Origin: Chloroflexota bacterium
Lineage (GTDB): Bacteria > Chloroflexota > Chloroflexia > Thermomicrobiales > JADLAZ01
Direction of reading: 5' to 3'
DNA: 53,427 nucleotides
Assembly (NCBI GenBank): GCA_020849725.1
Contig: JADLAZ010000067.1
Span: 1-53,427 of the forward strand
Below, piece after piece: positions 51,426-53,427 of this stretch (its first letter is position 1; each line of letters begins with the position of its first letter). The notes under the pieces are model-generated. The model was not told the origin of the DNA, made no database searches, and worked only from the letters and a program-made list of their open reading frames with translations. A program made the translations under genes and the position numbers.

Positions 51426-53427
51426 TCATTTCTCCGTCCGCGCCTGGTTGAGCGCCAGCAGCCGCGCCAGCACCTCGTCGTCGCCCAGGTCGGCCGGCCA
51501 GCCGTAGGCGGCCAGCACGGCGGCGTCGAGCGCCCGGTGGGCGTTGGCCAGCCAGGTCGGGCGCTGGTTGTAGAGGTTGGTCAGCGTGCGCGGCTTCAAC
51601 TCGGCGGCGCTGGCGCCGGGCGGGTTGAGCCAGGCGTCGCGCTGCTCGACCAGCGTGCGGGCGGCGGCGGCGATGGCCTCGACGCGGGCATCGCCGGCCG
51701 GCTCCTGCCCCGGCGGCCAGGGGAAGGGGTAGGTCTCGAAGGTCGTGGTGGGCGTGTAGCGCGGCCGGTCCTCCAGCGCCGTGCCGAGGCGCAGCGCCCA
51801 CAGCTCGTGCGGGCGGGCGTGGAGGACGCCGAGGAAGTAGTCGTCGTCGCGGGCGATGGCGACGACCTGCCCATCTGGCAGCGTGGCCGGGTCTAGCCAT
51901 ACGAACAGCCGGTGCTTCGCCACACGCGGTGTGCCAATGTATCGTCCGAGCTTCTCAATCGCCGCGCGAAGGTCCGGTGCGGGTCGCGCATGCAGCCACC
52001 ACCGGCTGCGCTCCAACGGGTTCCGCACCAGATCACGTTCCGGCTTCACCTTGGCCCGTACATACTCGAACGGCAATTCATACAGCGCCGCCTCGGCCTC
52101 CGTCATGTCCACGCCAAAGTCGACAATCCACATGCCGCGCGGCCGGCGCGTGAGGTCCAGTCCATTGACCCACGGCCGAATGACGTCGCTGTTCGGCCGG
52201 CGATTTGGGTTCCCCGTCGTGGCGAGCATCGACTGCGCGACGGCGTCGGAGATGTCGAATTGCCCCTTCTTCATGCCACCGATGAAAGCCAGGCCCACGT
52301 TCTCGGGCAGCCGCCCGGCGGTGGTCAGGTCGGCCGCGGCCGTCAGGTCGGCATTGATGCTGGGCACTGCCCCGCCGTCCAGCGCTCGTGACTGTTCGGC
52401 CCCGCCGTCGAACCCGACCATTGACACACGGACAGCGGCGCCATCCAGCACCCAGGGCCGATCTGACTCCGCCCAGAAGATGCCGCCACTCGCCACCACA
52501 CGATCGAGAACGGCCCGGTTCGCGCCACCGCGAATGCTGTTCGTCGCCAGCAACCCCACCCGCTTCGCGTGCCCTGCCTCAATCTGCGCCCGCGCCTTCT
52601 CGAACCAGTAGCAGACCAGATCAGCCCCACCCGGCACGCGGCCCTCGTACAGCCGGCGCAGGTCGTCCACGTACTGGTCGCCTAGCTCAGCGCGCATCTT
52701 CTTGTCGCCCAGGAACGGCGGGTTGCCGATGATGACGTCCACCACCGGCCAGGCCGGCTCGACCGGACGACCCTGCTCGTCATGGTCCAGGATGGCGTCG
52801 CGGTGCTGGATGGTAGTCAGTGGCCGCAGGATCGGGTCGGACGGAATGCCGAAGCCGGCCGCGTCCAGCCACTGCAGGTAGCCGATCCAGACGACGACCG
52901 ACGCCAGCTGGTGGGCGTAGACGTTCGTTTCGATGCCGTGCAACTGGTGCGGCCCGACCTGGGGGAAGAAGGCCGGCAGCCCGTTCAGCGCCCCGAACAG
53001 GCTGACCTCCTTCTCCAGGTCCAGCAGCGCCTTCAGCGCCACGTACAGGAAGTTGCCCGAGCCGCAGGCGGGGTCCAGCACGCGCACCGCCGCCAGCTCG
53101 TCGGAGAAGCCCAGCAGCGCCGCCCGCAGCGCCTGCTGGTGGCGGGCGCGCGTGCCCGGCGTCGTCGCCGCCTCGCGCCGGGCGATGGTCGCCTCGGCCG
53201 CGGCCCGCACGGCGTCCCAGCGGCGGCGCAGCGGCGCCATCAGCACCGGCTCGACGACGCGGCGGATGTCGTCCTGGCCGGTGTAGTGGGCGCCAAGCTG
53301 GCTGCGCTTGTCCGGCTCCAGCGACCGCTCGAACAGCGTGCCGAGGATGGCCGGCTCGATGCTGCCCCAGTCCAGCCGGGCGGCCGTCTCCAGGATCGCC
53401 AGGTCGGCGGCGGTCAGGTCCAGCACC
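51426..53427 (-). CDS. MmeI-like N6-adenine DNA methyltransferase, 5' end outside the window
   Basis: At least 666 residues are visible; the N-terminus lies beyond 53427. The amino-methyltransferase motif I DPACGSGNFLYVALKAL is near visible residue 116, preceded by the RSQLGAHYTGQDDI segment typical of type IIG and IIL enzymes. Motif IV is IIGNPPFLGDKKMR near residue 234. The C-terminal 250 residues, including FLGVLHARPHELWALRLGT and TYPFPWPPG, correspond to the target-recognition region. MmeI-like proteins are combined restriction-modification enzymes, and related methyltransferases belong to DISARM. Whether a nuclease domain precedes is not visible. The AbrB/PIN pair lies directly downstream on the same strand. 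Confidence 0.88.
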   Translation of the reverse strand, partial: VLDLTAADLAILETAARLDWGSIEPAILGTLFERSLEPDKRSQLGAHYTGQDDIRRVVEPVLMAPLRRRWDAVRAAAEATIARREAATTPGTRARHQQALRAALLGFSDELAAVRVLDPACGSGNFLYVALKALLDLEKEVSLFGALNGLPAFFPQVGPHQLHGIETNVYAHQLASVVVWIGYLQWLDAAGFGIPSDPILRPLTTIQHRDAILDHDEQGRPVEPAWPVVDVIIGNPPFLGDKKMRAELGDQYVDDLRRLYEGRVPGGADLVCYWFEKARAQIEAGHAKRVGLLATNSIRGGANRAVLDRVVASGGIFWAESDRPWVLDGAAVRVSMVGFDGGAEQSRALDGGAVPSINADLTAAADLTTAGRLPENVGLAFIGGMKKGQFDISDAVAQSMLATTGNPNRRPNSDVIRPWVNGLDLTRRPRGMWIVDFGVDMTEAEAALYELPFEYVRAKVKPERDLVRNPLERSRWWLHARPAPDLRAAIEKLGRYIGTPRVAKHRLFVWLDPATLPDGQVVAIARDDDYFLGVLHARPHELWALRLGTALEDRPRYTPTTTFETYPFPWPPGQEPAGDARVEAIAAAARTLVEQRDAWLNPPGASAAELKPRTLTNLYNQRPTWLANAHRALDAAVLAAYGWPADLGDDEVLARLLALNQARTEK

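Noticed and set aside
1..53427. CRISPR arrays, complete insertion sequences, rRNA genes
   Set aside because: I saw no regularly spaced direct repeats of CRISPR length, no transposase motifs and no rRNA sequence; the only mobile-element trace is the integrase stump at 41049-41189.

Overview
The window is uniformly GC-rich, with dense short-spaced operons, GTG starts and strong GGAGG-type ribosome binding sites. Several families point to Chloroflexota, probably a Thermomicrobia-like lineage: an Ala/Pro/Thr-linker lipoprotein for solute binding, the AEGYTG-repeat secreted protein, FW-x-x-x-G repeats fused to a sortase, and a palindrome of the gtaggggcggttcgcgaacc type. This assignment is an inference from family resemblance; no rRNA is present. 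The single tRNA does not encode its CCA end.

Layout. 1-2540: the 3' part of a GlnE-like nucleotidyltransferase and an SPFH/prohibitin-like protein. 2621-5533 (minus): a 970-residue secreted beta-propeller and repeat protein. 5803-15793: a promoter followed by seven same-strand genes, namely a lipoprotein and two permeases of a dipeptide-type ABC importer, an enolase-superfamily enzyme, an FGGY sugar kinase, a luciferase-like flavin/F420 enzyme and a two-domain metallophosphoesterase. It reads as an uptake and catabolism cluster whose substrate is unknown and whose ATPases are missing from the window. 15900-20207: an iron module (small membrane protein, EfeO-like protein, large FTR1 permease, ferritin) behind a promoter that overlaps two DtxR/IdeR-like boxes. 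20452-26130: a 1892-residue DUF4011-type helicase-nuclease. 26247-27937: rnc and prs, overlapping by one base.

28039-29387 is an accessory patch with two paralogous Phd-type antitoxins lacking visible toxins. It is followed by a 1366-residue secreted M23-peptidase-like, FN3, dockerin-like and cohesin-like protein whose first 900 bases are much more AT-rich than the rest. 33593-36182 holds a Nudix gene, cinA and an Uma2 nuclease. 36191-40729 holds sugar and amino-acid genes (PfkB kinase, D-threonine aldolase-like enzyme, SMP-30 lactonase, 2-hydroxyacid dehydrogenase) and a cyclase relic. A tRNA-Leu(GAG) with terminator is followed by the stump of a tyrosine recombinase, the scar of an integrated element. 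41472-44400 holds a LapA-domain gene, mreB and rodA. 44638-45759 is a sortase. 45943-50437 (minus) is a second catabolic operon (two Gfo/Idh/MocA oxidoreductases, a TIM-barrel isomerase, a CaiB-type CoA-transferase). The right edge carries an AbrB/PIN toxin-antitoxin pair and a truncated MmeI-like DNA methyltransferase, possibly the border of a defence region.

The strongest leads for undescribed biology are the seven-gene uptake/catabolic cluster with its unusual phosphoesterase, the iron module with its putative operator, the chimeric dockerin-cohesin secreted protein, and the giant helicase-nuclease. All functional calls come from reading motifs by eye; no database search was run.
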